DNA from: Chaunax sp. Z400
Lineage: Eukaryota; Chordata; Actinopteri; Lophiiformes; Chaunacidae
DNA length: 64,000 bases
Assembly (NCBI GenBank): GCA_037577475.1
Contig: JBAGJB010000147.1
Coordinates: 1 to 64,000, forward strand
Reading direction: 5' to 3'
This document shows positions 1 through 13,319 of this stretch, piece after piece. Position 1 is the stretch's first letter; each line of letters begins with the position of its first letter. The notes below the pieces were generated by a model, which saw only the letters and a list, made by a program, of their open reading frames with translations, did not search any database and had not been told where the DNA came from. Position numbers and translations under genes: made by a program.

Positions 1-3000
1 ATTTTCTTGATGCAGTCCTTGATCTGTGCCACCTCATAGTTGACCACGCTGGACAGCTGGCCGTCTCCAACTCCGTCTCGGTACACAATGATGCGCGAAG
101 GCAGGCACTTGTTGAACTTCAGGTAGTCTCCCAGGGCCCCTGGAAAACAAACACAAAGATGGAAAACTTTACTTACCAATGCTGAGATTCATGTGTATTT
201 TAAAAGATCCCCTCCACACATGTAGAACAATTCTCTGATGTGTGTTTGATGTGGTTTTTGCATCAAGTATAACTACATTAAAGAACTTAATATGCCGTAC
301 TCCTTTTCCCTTTTTAAAAATTCCAGAACAAATGAATATGATTTTCATCACAGCAGTTTATCTGTTTGACACAAGCTGCCTCCTACGTCACTGTGGGGTC
401 CCTTCTCAGTCAATGAACAACGGAGGCTTTAAGTTTCCACATCATGTTTGTTTGCTGAGTACTGGACCAGGATTGGCTCCTAACTATTGCAGTCCTGCCT
501 CTTAAAAATCTGATTTTCAATGAGCGCAGAGAAAATGGACACTTGGACCAATGGGCGTGAATACAGGTTCTCCTACAGCGACTCTGCACGTCGTCCTGAC
601 CCTTCAGGAACAAGAAGAAAACATTTGACGGGTGGGGACTTTGTAGAGACAGAGAGGGGTTTGTGGCACAACTTCACCTCCTTCACACAGAGAAGGGAAA
701 AAGGACCATAGGGCAAAAACTCCGGCAACACTTGAAGTATTAGGAACAACTTTATTATTAGACCGACGCGTTTGGGCTTGTGGCCTTCATCAGGGTCATC
801 ATAAAACACATTGCAAACAGCATTTAAAAAGGGAATGTATGAAGCAGAAAAAAATGTAACCAGAAAACTTACCAGTTAAGGCCTGACTCAGTCCATCCAT
901 GATTTCTTGACCTTTGTGCTGCAGCACACACTTTGAGTACCACCTGGACACAGAAATGAGAACACAGCTTAGCTGAGATAGGGAGGCCACCATAACAAAT
1001 ACCTGTGCACATGGTGAGCACAAGCTAATTCACAACGGACCAAATTATAGCACGTCAACACCGAGGCCTTCATGAGACAGATTCATGTCACGGTTTACAA
1101 GTGGACAGCAGTAAGTCCAGGTGTGCAGCAACCATGACACATAAAGGACACATGTGACATCCATTTGGATTTCTAACGGGGGTCTCTTACCTGCTAAGGT
1201 GAGCAGCAGCTGTTGATGAGCACAGTTTGGACTGATCTCACCACTGAACTAGTCACCAGAACATCCTCAGACTAGGCCAAACTCAATTATTTGGCCCTTC
1301 TTGTTAGTTTGGTAAACGTTCTACATGAAGCCATTTCTCTTCTTTGTGTACAAGATGGTGTCTGTCTTTACGTACATATTTCTTTGCATATTTCTTTACG
1401 TACATACTTCTTTGCACATAGAGCAGGGAGGTGAGATCCGCTGGCTACTTGTGATGGTTCACCAGGACAGATACTAACACCAGGTGTGAACAGGCTGTCT
1501 GCTGTAGAAACTAACCTGCTCATGGTCGGGTTGAGGCTGGCTACCAGCGCTCCGATGGACCTTTTCCCAGCTGTAATGTCATGGTAGCAGTCGATGCCCA
1601 CAATCATCAGATGTTTGAGCTGCACAAACAGGTGGGACACGTTAAAATACAACACGTTCTAGTTCTGTGACAAACACCAAATCAGTTTTCATTTTTGTAA
1701 ACCGTTGGGTCTTTACCCCGACCTTCTGAACGGACTCAAAACTTTCATGGACACCGTCTGCCTCTCCTGTTCTTCAGCTTTCTACACTGGCTGCACTGGT
1801 GTGTGCATGACTTACGGGGATTTCCACACTCCAGAGCTCTCCTCCCATCTTACAAGCCATCTGCAGTACAATCTTGGTAGCCACAGTCACGAGAGCCCCG
1901 GCTCGATTCAGAGTACGGGACAGCACGCACTGGCTGGGAATGGGGCGGTCCACACAGAGGTACTTCTTGACGCTGTCGTACTTGTCCTTTCTGTTGCTGG
2001 AGAGGACCACCACCACCTGACAAACACAAATGACTGGTCTCATACGTGCAAGCGTGGCGACAATGCACCGATGAAACAGTAACAAAGCTCAAACTTGTGG
2101 AGGCGACCTGCGTTTCTGTGTTTGTGTTCCATGTATTCAGACACTAACCATCTGTGTTTGGGGTCCAACATTGTGCTGCAGGGCTCTGAGGAGAGACCCC
2201 TGATGATCCTCATACTCGACCCTGAATCAAAAGGACAGACTGCTTTATTTTTTTAGCTAGCTGTACAAAATAAAGTGGCAACTGAATTAATTAAATGTTT
2301 TCTAAACGATGGTCCACAAAGCACACAAATGTGTTGATGCAGACGAAGGGTCAACATTCAGGGAACCATTGTGACTAATTTCACTTCTCTTATCACAGGC
2401 GGTGCAGAAACCCGGTTTTTGACTGAAGGATGTTAAATGTTAGAACTCACATGACAGCTGTCTGCATGCGGACACCCAGAGGCTCGCTCACTCTACGGAG
2501 GGTCTGCAGGAGGGCCCGGGCTTCACCGCTGTTGCGACGGGTGTAAAACAGGATCCAGTTTTCCAGCGGCGGAGCACTAATCAGAGGCACCCCACGCATC
2601 TCTCTGGCCCAGTTAGCTGTTACGGGGTCGTAGTCATACTGGGTGACACAAATAACTACATTAAACTCTTAATTAAGATCACATGAATGAATCTATTTAA
2701 TTCATTCCATAATAACAAATTTAAGCAACCAGAAGAATCCCATACCGATCTTGGACCCTGGAAAAGCCTCTCCTGTGGGAGGACTCTGCCGGTCACATTG
2801 AGGAGTTCCTTATCAAAGCTGAGTCCCCACTTATCCAACTCGGCCTGAGCATCAGCGTGCCTGTGAAACAAATTTCAGGATTTAAATTGAAGCTTGGGAT
2901 GAAACCGCCTGAAGAAGTTGACAGAACAGTTAGCATTTTCACTTCTGTGCATATAAACACACTAAATGCACAAGCTGAGGACAACTTCTGGGTAAAACGG

Positions 3001-6000
3001 TGAAGAGCCTCGTGATCGATGACAGGAAGGAGGAGGCAGTCATGAAAATGTTTGTTAATGATTAAAAAGCCATTTATTTTACTCTAAATTAAATACAAGC
3101 AAGGTTTTTAATAAACAGACTCCTTAAATCTTTGAACAGCAGCGCCCTATTGGAACAATTTAAGAGGTTGTTTTACTCATGATTGTTTCCTATTAAATGA
3201 AGAGTTGAGAGAAAGACAGTTCAGGCATCTTCTGCTCATCGTCATGACAAACCAAAGTGAGTGGGTGAAGTTTCTTCATCCAGATTCTTATCTTCATGTC
3301 CTAATTTTACTTTCCTCTGCATCTTAACTGATATTTCAGTTCCAGACACAGAAGGAAATAGATACAGATGTCACTACATTCATTTGCTGCTGCAGTAGAG
3401 CAATGGTTGCCCCTGCTGCAAAGAAGGGGGGCTGTTTGCTGCACTTGATAGCGGTACACGCTAGGTGGCAGCAGAGATCTTAAATCCTGAGTGAACGGTG
3501 TAAATGTAATTGCCCAATGCCCAGCAGACAGTCATTCCTTACAGTGATACACCCACAAGCTGTTTGCCAGTTAAACTCACACGTGTGAAGCTGTGTATTG
3601 TTGTTTACACAACCTCAAACAAGATACAAGTGAGATTTGTATTTTCTTGTTTACTGCCTTCAGTTTTCACGGATTTGGAGAGAAGAAGCTTTCCAATAAA
3701 CCAGTAGCAAGAAAGCCGCTCGTGTCTTTGATTGATTGAATTTATTTGGTAGAAATTCATATAAACACACAAATATAGATGAATACTGAGGATAACACAT
3801 AAAGTATAACATGGGATCATTATTTCCAACGATCCCAGCGATCCCAACGAACCAAATGTGGGACAATGTGGGACACATTACCAATACTGAGAAGTAGCCT
3901 GAAATTTAAAATAATGTCCATCTAACTTACAAAATAAACAATACATTACGCAGGTTACAGGTTAGGACCGTAGCATGTTTAAAACTTTAACATACTTTTG
4001 TTATCGTATTAAGTTTCACTGTACTTATTGTATTGAGTGATAGTCTGCTTGTACTCCTATTTCTATCCCTATTTCTCTCTATTTCTATAACTTTTGAAAG
4101 TAGTTGTTTTTCATGTTTTATCAACAGTGAATCTGACTAAACTCAGCACAATAAAACACAGCAGACAGGTTGTTGACGTGGGGATCTATTCTTTGAAGTA
4201 TTCTACTGGTGTTGTAAAAAGGTGTAGATCATGTGGGCATTTAATAGTGAGGGCGAGCCCATAGTATATCCTAAAAAAGAAAAGTAACACATTTAGATCA
4301 CGGAACATTCATGCATTCAAAGTCTGATCCTACCTATATTTTCTCCTACAGCAGGTATTAACACATGACTGATATAATATTAAAGTTATTCACACTTGAC
4401 ATGTGGACCCATACACTGAAGATAATAGACCCATATACTAAAACAAAAGCAGTAGGCATTATTCACATCAAGTCTTTCAACCCTCCTATCCCAAATTAAA
4501 CGACTGCATTTCATAAAAATGTAGGCATAGAATAAAATATGACGAAACAAAACCTGAAGCCACAGAAAAATGTTGTGTGTGTTTTTGTCACTTTGGAGTT
4601 GGTCCACTGGTGTTTTTAACTCTAAGGCATCATAGACGGTGACAGGTTTACCTGCGCTTGACCCATGTGTGTGTAATTGGATTGACAGCCCCACACACAA
4701 ACCCCGCCCCATGTTGAAAGGCCTCCTAGCTTTCTTCACAGCCATTGGATAAAAGCCCGATTTTAGAAAACGTCTGTCCTGATGTGTTGACTTTTCAAAG
4801 CTGGAGCTAATCAAAATGCGGGATGCGGGACAAGGGATCAAAATGCTGTGCAGTCCCGCACAAAGCAGGACATCTAGTCACCCTAACTGTATGTGTGAAT
4901 TGCTTCTCATTTGTAGTGACACTAGCAGCAATCAGTAAATCATACCTTCCCCACACATTCCACTATTGTCACACTAATCCTGGGTGTGGTAAAGAGATCC
5001 AAACTGCATACTGTAAGATCCAACTAAATGATAACAAAATAAGGTCTCATTGATTCCAGTCGGTAGCCTGAATCAAAGCAAACTTTATTTTTACACCATT
5101 GGTACTACAGGCTGTCAATTATTATCAAAACCAAAAAAGAAAAACAGAATGTAAGATCCAGTTAGTTTGCTGCCATTTCAAATATGTATTATCGACTTCA
5201 TAACAAAAATACACATCTAGCCTGTGTATCTGCTGTCTCTGGACAAATAGCTTGTTATAACGTTGTTTAAAGGCTGATTTGTGCATTACAGGGCCGCATC
5301 TTGACATATTTCCTCCTTTTGGTGACATATGACACCCGAAATTTATCCCAGAGCAAACCATCGTCTAGATCACGTCAAAAATACATGATTTCTGGACATC
5401 TGTAACGTCTTCTGGACGTCCCCATTTGAGTAAGAATGACAGGTGTTTATACGTCTATTTTTGGATACTTTATCAGCGTGGCCTGGGACAGATCCATGTT
5501 GTGTATGTGCTACAGCTTCATCATCCTCGTAACAGATTGGAAGAACAGTACCACTAAATAAAAGAAACCATCTTCCATCTGCACTCTAATTGTAAAAGGT
5601 GGTCTTTTAATAAAAAACAAAACAAAACCCCCCCGCTATCGAACCAGAACCCCAGCCCACAGAGAAGAATACTCTAAAGCATGTGTGAAGCACACGGTCT
5701 CTGTCAGAACAGGAAGACGAAGGAAGGGAAGAGAGAAGAGTGTGCAAGATTAATCATAACCCCCTTTCATTATTGACGTGATCTGGACGATATCATAAAG
5801 TGTCAATTATTATCAAAACGAAAAAAGAAAAACGGAATGTAAGATCCAACTAAATGATGATAATTATGCAATTATTATCTAAATGAAACTCACACTGTCA
5901 CATTGTAATATTAATGGCCTCGCTTATCGCTCACCCTCTCTACGACTACTCTCCCCTCTCCCCCCCCCCCGTCACACTAATCCTGGGTGTGGAAAAGAGA

Positions 6001-9000
6001 TCGAAATGTAATGTCAGTTGTGACAAAACACAACACATCAAAAATACATGATTTCCTGACATTGGTCACGTCTTCTGGACGTCCCCATTTGAGTAAGAAT
6101 GACAGTTTTTTATACGTCTATTTTTGGACGTTATATCAACTTTATCAGTGTGACCTGGAACAGCATATCCAAGTTGTGTATGAGCTACAGCTTCATCGTC
6201 CTCTGGGAGAACAGTACCACTAAATAAAAGAAACCATCTTCCATCTGCACTGTGATTGTTAAAGGTCGTCTTTTAATATATATTTTTAAAAAACAACAGT
6301 ATTGAACCAGCGATTACCCACGCCGCACGCCAGAGCAGAACCCCAGCCAACAGAGAAGAATAGCCCAGAAGACGAAGGAAGGGGAGAGAGAAGAGTGTGC
6401 AGGATTAATCATAATCCACTTTTATTATTTACGTGAACTACTCTACCATCCAAGGACAAACTAGTCATCAGGATTTTCTAGGCCTTGAACACACTTCTAT
6501 GCTTCCAAGTGTCGACTGGATGACCGGTCGTACACTGCTGCGTCTGCTCGGGCCCAATCTGAGCTCATTTAAAGGGCTACTGCTGCATTTCTGGCCACAC
6601 GTGAACAGATAAAACAGGATGCATTGATTAAGTAGGCGATCATCCCCTACCTCTGTATATTTGTGACAAATCTTTTGAGGCGTCCCTCCCTCTGCTCTGG
6701 GTTCAGTCTGGTGTGGAAGCCCAAGTCTTTCTTGATGTTGAAGTCACTTCGCATCTTATCAGCCAAGCCTGTCAAACAACCAGATTCCATTTGAAGTTGA
6801 TACCAGACTAAGAGGTTCTGTCACCTAGAACCACAGAACCGTCTTAAGGCCCGTCTACAGATAGTACGCATCAAAACTCTGACATGACCCATGTGTGAGA
6901 AATAACCTCTTATACTTTTGATACAGATGTTACAAAGGAAGCAATAAATGTCTGTAATGTCAGCAGGTAAGGTGCAGAATAAGATGTAACCTGTTAAGTA
7001 GCACAGCTCTGGGATGAGCATGGCAGGGCCAGGAGGAGGAGCTCCAGCAGGACTGAACCTCTTCACATGGCTGACCAGCAGCATCTGGTTCCCATCAGTG
7101 ATGTCCAGGCCATATTGCTTAGAAGAGAAAGCATCAACATGTTCATGAATAAGGGTAATATCACACAGCCAAACACTGCGCTCTCTCTTACAAGTATTCA
7201 CCTTAAACTGAAGGAGTTTGAGTCCATTTACTGCTGCATTTCTAGTTTCATTTCTTCCTTTATCATGATTTAGATTTTTTCTAGGTTGCATTTATGCCTT
7301 TTATACTTTAGGTAAAAGGCTTTGAATGGCCTTGTTGAAATGTGCTCTGCAAATACAAAAGAGAGCTTTACAAAAACAAAGAGCTTTTTCCCATACATAC
7401 ATTTATTTGTGCTGTCCCGCCACACTGGAAACATTGTCCGTAACATATTTGTGTTTGTTCTCCATTTTGAAGCTGTGCGCCTCCTCTTGCTGGCTCGCCC
7501 TCTCACACACAAACACATTGTGTTCCTCTAACAGACTTTGCCCAGTCAAGCTGCAAAGACATACTGCCACCTAAATGAACATGCTTCTTCTTTTTTTTGG
7601 TCAGAGAAAACGACGCCATCTGAAATGGATTAGCTAGCAGACAATCTCCCCTCACTCGACCCCTACTGTCGACAGACAATCACACGTGAAGTGCAGAAAC
7701 AGAGATCCTGTGGTATGTCCCACCTGTAAATGCACCAACTGCTGTTGAATGTCTGCCTAAATGCTGTCGTTTTAAGTAAGTACACTTCATTCATGCAATG
7801 TCATTCAGTTCCACATTGGTGTTGATCAAAGTTTTGGGATGACTTAATAAAATATTCAGCTGATGATGAAATTAACAGAGCAGTGTTTGTAACATTTACT
7901 GGAATAAGAAATGACCTATATACTGGAAATAGGTCATTTCATATATTTTCAGTAGATGAAACCAAGGGTTTTGGATCGCCAACACATTCACCCCTCAGTA
8001 CGTGTGAATGCATGACACTTACTTTAACTGCCATAAATATTATATGTCATTGTTTCATATGTTTTTACATGCATTGTTTATGGTATGTATTTTCTGGGAT
8101 ATTAATTTGTTAATATAACACCACGTAGGAAGTACACTTATGTTCCGTGTTGCCCGGGGGAAAGTTTTAGTTGTTGCATCTCCAAGAGCGCACATGAAGC
8201 GGTGGAAGTTAACTCTGCGTAAAAGGACTGCGGTGTTAACAGTGATAAGTGATGCCAATTTCCTGATTTAGTTACTAAAGTGGACTCATTCCCTCTCGGT
8301 CGTGTACAGCCAGCGAGGTATGTTAATTATAGCACGTTTGTATTTGTCGTGCACGTTGTTTGTATGCTGAGTTTGTGCTATAAACTGTAAATGCATTTCA
8401 TGGTGCATATGGTTATATTTGTACAGTTCGACGGTGGATTGTGGATGGTGATACTTTCCGAAGTACCAGAAAGACAAATAAATCCATCAGTGACACACGA
8501 ACAGCGGCGTCGTGTATTTCCTGGAGGGAGTGATACTTACATTCTTGAAATAGTTCTTGAAGGAGATGTCAGAGTCTCCCTTCTTGAATGTGTTGTTGGG
8601 AGTGTGATCCCAGGCAATATCATCGATCCTGTAGGTTTTGTTGTTGTACCTGAATAATTGAGGCAGCGAGAGAAGAGTGAATGTCTACCACAGGTATGAA
8701 ATGAGGTGATGTTACATGAAGGCACATTGAAAGGGATGACAAATGTAGAGCTGATGAACACATGAAGATGTAGGCCTGTAGGCCACGATGATTATATAAG
8801 TTACCGACTTATCGATATATAGACGTGAACCAACAGAAGAAAACTTCTCTTATCTTTAGCATTTAACTAGCTATTACTTTCCAACAGGCTTGAAACTCAT
8901 TTGCGCTGCTGCACTACTTTTAAATGTTGTGTTTTACTTGAATTAATATATTCTGTGTATCATATTCTTATTTCAAATTTAATAATCTCTCTTCATCCTC

Positions 9001-12000
9001 ACTTTATTTTTATTCTGATTCTCATTCCTCTTTTTCTGCATCTCTATCATGATCTACACAATTCTTTGTGGGACATCTGATCTGACATATCAGGTGTTAC
9101 TGCGACAGGCCTACAAAGACTTCTACATACTAATCCAACAGAGTGAGAGACATGTGGTTCCTACTTAGTGAGAACTATAAGTCCAACGAGCTCCTTGGTG
9201 CAGGTCTCAATGAAGCGTTGACCTCCACACTGCTGCCTCAGGTTGATCATGAAGTCGAGGACCGTCTCGCTACGTAGCACCTTGTGGCTCACGTCGGTAC
9301 ACATCATGATGGACGTCTCATAATGCAAGATGGTGGTGCTGTAGCCCGGCCATATAGTCAGTCTAGAACAGAGGGGACAGGCTCGTTTGAAAGAAACAGT
9401 TTCTTTCCCATCATGAACACAAGTTCAGAGCTCTGCTACAGCTTCTCACAGGGTTAAAACCTGTCTGTAAGGACAATAGATTGAGCCTTAAAACACCAAG
9501 ACAACTCCTCAAAATCAGAAACCCCTTCAACATTGTTCTTCACATTATCTAGTACTTAGAGGATAGCAAACCATCAGGTAGTACAGACCTCATATCTCAT
9601 ACAGTACCAAAGTGGGTTCATTAAGCTGGGCTCACACTACAGGAGATTTAAAATCACAACCAATGGGTATAAAGAGACACAGAAGGATCTCCACAGATTA
9701 TCTTTTCTCAAATGTTAAACATGCACACAATACAAGATTCCAAAATAACGGAGCATCACAAGCTACGGGATTTCATCAAGATTCTCGTGTCTGAGGGAAC
9801 AATGAATGCACCACGTCACGTGATCTATGGAGAAGCAGCTGTGCAATGCAAACAAAATGACTGAGGAAGACAACAGTCGGCCTACTTTGTATTGAGAAAA
9901 CAGGAAAAGAAGAAACAGCAGCCGTCTGTCCTTCAGCGAGAACTGGAGGTTTAACGTTGGTCAACTACTGAGCGGCTGTGGCTCAGCGGTAGAGCGGTCG
10001 TCCACTTATCAGCAGGGCGGTGGTTCGATCCCCAGCCCCTGCTGTCTTCATGTCGAAGTGTCCTTGGGCAAGATACTGAACCCCAAATTGCTCCCAGTAT
10101 CTGTTCCATTGGTGTATGAATGTTGGTGTGAATGGGTGACTGCTGGCTTGTGTTGTAAAGCTTTGAGTGGTCAGTCAGACTAGAAAGGTTCTATTTAAGT
10201 ACAGTCCATTTACCATTTAACAGCAGTATGCTAGCTAGCGTTAGTTTGCTGTTTGCTTGGCAGCTTTCTCTCTCATTAGCTATTAAGATCTTGCTCAGAA
10301 AATACTGACTTTTATCTTTCAGATTTTAACTCCTAAAAATCAACCATGTTTGAAAACCGGGGCCGGCTCCGACCGTCCACGAGTAAATCGGGAAGCGTGA
10401 GACTGGATCTGTAAACTTCTCAAACTACCAAACTTCGGCTGAACATCAGAACCAACCAAAGTTCCAGACCACATTTCTCCTCCGACTGTCGGGAGGAGTG
10501 AAATCTGCTCGACTCTCCTGACCCCTGCTTTAAAGATCATAAATTGAGCTTTTCTGAAGGCTGCAGAATCATCTGTCTGTACTGTTGTTTTCACAGTTGT
10601 ACTGGTTGATTAGTGTAACATAATGACCTCATTAAGAACTTCATGAGGCCAGGGTGAAAAGGGTCAACCTACTGTGGGCAGTTTTGGATGTGAAAAATTC
10701 TCAACATATTTAAAATGGTGTAATGAAATAAAAATGTTTATATATTGTACTGTCAGGTTGTTTTAGACACCCCGAGGATTCCACTTTCACAATACGCTTT
10801 ACAATGAAAACAATGGAGAAGCAAATGTATTTACTTGTGCTGTGGGACTTCGAGTGGATCCCTGGGGTTGTAATAGTTGCGTCCAATTTGCTGCATGTTG
10901 AGGATTCTCAGGATCCTGTAGAAATGAAAACACATCATTTAAGAGAAGTTTCCAGAGATCCAAAATGCTCTCACCACATTTAATGATGCATATTTACATA
11001 GATTTACTTTTATTTAAACATGCACCATCCATAAGCACAGTACACTTGTCACAAGACATGTTCAGCACTTAAGGAGTGTTACTTATTCTTTAACAGACCT
11101 GAAAACTGGAAAATGTACCTTTTGAATATGACGTTGTAAAACTGAAGGCATGCTGGAGAAGAGGGGGGGAGTTCATTTGTCAGGGTGACGGTTATCTGAA
11201 CCTCCTCTCTATTCTTAGTCTCACTGTGGAGGACAGTCTCCTAAACACCAGGTCAGACATCGGAGCACAAGGAAGAAAACCAACATTTGTCTGGAGGGAA
11301 CAACATTTACACAACAAACACCAAACCTTGTGCAACACCCAGTCTACAGCTCGCACACACTAGAGTGATCAAGCGATTCATCTTCTAAAACCCAAGCTGT
11401 CATAAAACATTTAACAGCACAATTTGGTATTTTTTCTCTTCAAATCAATATTTCGAGTTGTGCATCTTCATTCTGTACGTTCTTCTAAACACCTGAATTA
11501 TCACATTACCTTGTTGTGCAATTTGTGGGGCAGAAACAGCAGAGCTCCATCAAAGCACCATGCTGCACCAAGTGCTTCATCATGCTGGAAGAGGAGGGCA
11601 CATCTCAGACGATGAGACTCCATTTCTGGACTGAAGCCAACATGGTACTGATACAGAACCCACTGAGGGCGGGACACGATGCGGAAGTAGTTTGCAGTCA
11701 ACCGAATTGCTCGCCCACTTGTTCCTGAGGAAGTTCACACACAATTGTAGAGTGACTTATAATTGTCACCACTAATTATAAAGTGTACAACTGCTCTGTG
11801 TGTGTGTGTGTGTGTGTGTATGGGGGGGGGGGGGGGGGGGGGGATGTCATTTTCAAATTAAGACAGACCAGCCTTTGAGTCCTTAACATGCCCCATAGTC
11901 TGCCTGGTGAAAATCCCGACATTATGAAAATCCCAGCGACGTCCTCCTCTTTCTCCCAACTTCACCTGCTGAAATCCAGCTGAAAACTGTGTGACAGCTG

Positions 12001-12407
12001 ATAAAAACAAATGAGGACTATCAAAACCCCATTATAGTCCTGAAAACATATGATAAGCATTGGGAATGTTTTAGTGCCTGGTAAGTAAAATTAACCTTCG
12101 CAGTGCAGGTGGAGTCGATACGACCTGATGAAGTTCAGTGTTTGCCTATTTTCTCTTTTTGAAAGCACTGCCATTCTTAACTTCTCAAGAGGGTGTGGAC
12201 AATGAACTTAATGATGATACATTTTTAAGTGCATCACCCATTTTAAATAACGTTTTCCCAGATTTTCAAAAGTCAGGAATGATCAAGATCATCTAACAGA
12301 AGAAACAAATGGATGACTTTGTGTTTGACTGTACCTTCTGTAGGAAAGGGTCCTGGAGCACCCTTCTGCCGCCCTCTACCAGCCCGCTCTGCTTTTTCAT
12401 CTCCCAT
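1..12407 (-). CDS. piwil1: piwil1-like PIWI protein, 15 exons, C-terminus off the left edge
   Basis: Germline Argonaute that binds piRNAs and silences transposons. Exons in transcript order: 12335-12407, 11510-11724, 11119-11240, 10835-10915, 9165-9362, 8541-8649, 6991-7117, 6651-6768, 2746-2860, 2451-2638, 2149-2221, 1816-2016, 1516-1619, 873-943, 1-139. All have GT-AG borders and compatible phases, giving about 644 residues with no stop. Visible landmarks are an N-domain block FRIVSRPQWVLYQYHV, a PAZ segment (TDVSHKVLRSETVLDF), a MID segment (VLSSNRKDKYDSVKKYL) and the PIWI start VGIDCYHD and YRDGVGDGQL, which supply two catalytic aspartates. The final catalytic histidine lies outside the window. 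YRDGVGDGQL and VGIDCYHD fit piwil1 better than piwil2. The N-terminus is short: the first ATG found follows a splice acceptor directly, so further upstream exons are possible. Paralogue assignment is inference. Confidence 0.93.
724..815. repeat. Interspersed repeat fragment with GACGCGTTTGGGC core
   Basis: The stretch around 758-800 contains a GACGCGTTTGGGC...GGCCTTCATCAGGG signature of the kind seen repeatedly in interspersed repeats of fish genomes. It lies in a piwil1 intron. Family not determined. Confidence 0.4.
2861..6650. other. Large piwil1 intron, repeat-rich
   Basis: This 3.8 kb intron separates the exons at 2746-2860 and 6651-6768. No coding exon is recognisable. It is AT-rich and holds an internally duplicated block at about 5370-6440, listed separately. 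The remaining stretch (2.9-4.9 kb) shows nothing I can name. Confidence 0.7.
5370..6440. repeat. Diverged tandem duplication, offset about 660 bp
   Basis: The segment from about 5373 (AAAAATACATGATTTC, GACGTCCCCATTTGAG, CTACAGCTTCATC, CCACTAAATAAAAGAAACC) recurs in the same order from about 6039. A GAAGACGAAGGAAGG block near 5713 recurs near 6369. Further shared words at 4974/5977 and 5115/5803 (ATTATTATCAAAAC) show extra copies with different spacing, so this is a nested duplication. No ORF or terminal repeats identify a known element. Confidence 0.75.
9970..10219 (+). repeat. tRNA-derived SINE
   Basis: It begins with a tRNA-like head: A-box TGGCTCAGCGGTAGAGCGG and B-box GGTTCGATCC. A tRNA-unrelated body follows (CTTGGGCAAGATACTGAACCCCAAATTGCTC...) and it ends TTTAAGTACAGTCCATTTACCATTT. 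This head and body are characteristic of a widespread teleost SINE. Located in a piwil1 intron. Confidence 0.85.
11796..11843. repeat. (TG)n microsatellite followed by a 22-base G run
   Basis: About a dozen TG dinucleotides run directly into an uninterrupted G run at 11822-11843, inside the first piwil1 intron. The G run could form a quadruplex and is prone to sequencing error. Confidence 0.95.
12335..12407 (-). other. piwil1: First recognised piwil1 coding exon with GR-rich N-terminus
   Basis: The exon reads MGDEKAERAGRGRQKGAPG onward and joins in frame to the block at 11510-11724. GRGR is the kind of arginine-glycine motif that Tudor proteins bind after methylation in PIWI N-termini. The ATG sits directly after a CCCCTCAG acceptor, so either the 5' UTR is spliced right onto it or the true start is in an earlier exon. 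A possible earlier exon at about 14217-14265 (minus) would join in frame as an acidic stretch (GSEDSGEKEEEGAQ), but its coding status is uncertain. Confidence 0.55.
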
Positions 12408-12841
12408 CTGAGGGGCAGGGCCAGCACTTGGTGACGGTCAATGTGACTCAGGCCATTAGTTTAAGAAGGTGACGATTCAGACAATGAGGTGACTCATGTT
12501 TATGATGCTGTTCGGAGCATGCATGTGTGAGTGAGAGGGGTTGTTATGACATTAAATCATTTACAAATTAAAATCCAAAACCAAAACAAGCAACTCCTGA
12601 CATTTTTCTAGGGTTTTATTATATATTAAAAAAATAGATTATGCAATGATTAGGAATCTGTACAGATTAGATTTACAGTTCCATTCTGGGGAATCATCTT
12701 CTTTTCTCATTCCACTTAACACTGAACCGATTGACCAGGAAGCCATGAGTTTTCACGGGTTGGAGCCCCATTTCTCGCTGTCGATGAGTGCCATTACCTC
12801 GGCCTCATTGGGTGTGCGTCTGCCACAGTGATCTGTAATAG

Positions 12842-12977
12842 ACCTGTCAATTCATATCAGTTTTATTGATATAGCACCAAATCACAACACCAGTTATCTC
12901 AATAATAACAACAACAATAATAATAATGACAACACCAATAATAATAATAATATCAATAATAATAATAATGATAATAA
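12842..12977. repeat. Degenerate repeat tail plus AAT/AAC microsatellite
   Basis: 12849-12897 reads as the reverse complement of a common fish repeat end (TGAGATAACTGGTGTTGTGATTTGG... ATAAA). An (AAT/AAC)n tract follows at 12898-12977. Confidence 0.6.
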
Positions 12978-13020
12978 GTTGGAGAGAGTGAGTGAGTCTA
13001 ACAGGCAGAGAATTATTATG

Positions 13021-13247
13021 GGGCGGCTGTGGCTCAGGGGGTAGAGCGGTCGTTCACAGAACAAAAGGTCGGTGGTTCGATCCTCAGCCCCTGCAAGTCC
13101 ACAAGTTGAAGTATCCTTGAGCAAGATACTGAACCCCAATTTGCTCCCCGGGCGCCGCGTGTAGTGGCAGCCCACTGCTCCTCAGGGATGGGTCAAATGC
13201 AGAGAAAGAATTTCCCCATGTGGGACTAATAAAGGTATCATTATTAT
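13021..13247 (+). repeat. tRNA-derived SINE with (ATT)n tail
   Basis: A-box-like TGGCTCAGGGGGTAGAGCGG and B-box GGTTCGATCC are followed by the same body as at 9970 and the end CCCCATGTGGGACTAATAAAGGTATC(ATT)n. It is nearly identical by eye to the copy at 33334-33577, indicating recent activity of this subfamily. Confidence 0.9.
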
Positions 13248-13319
13248 TACAGAGATATGCTCCAGTAGATACTCTATTATGCCTTCTACAATCTCCAGGA
13301 TATTGTGTCTGAAAGACCA

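Noticed and set aside
13021..13095. Possible tRNA gene with A and B boxes (also at 9970 and 33334)
   Set aside because: No complete cloverleaf or proper acceptor stem; a SINE body and tail follow in each copy.
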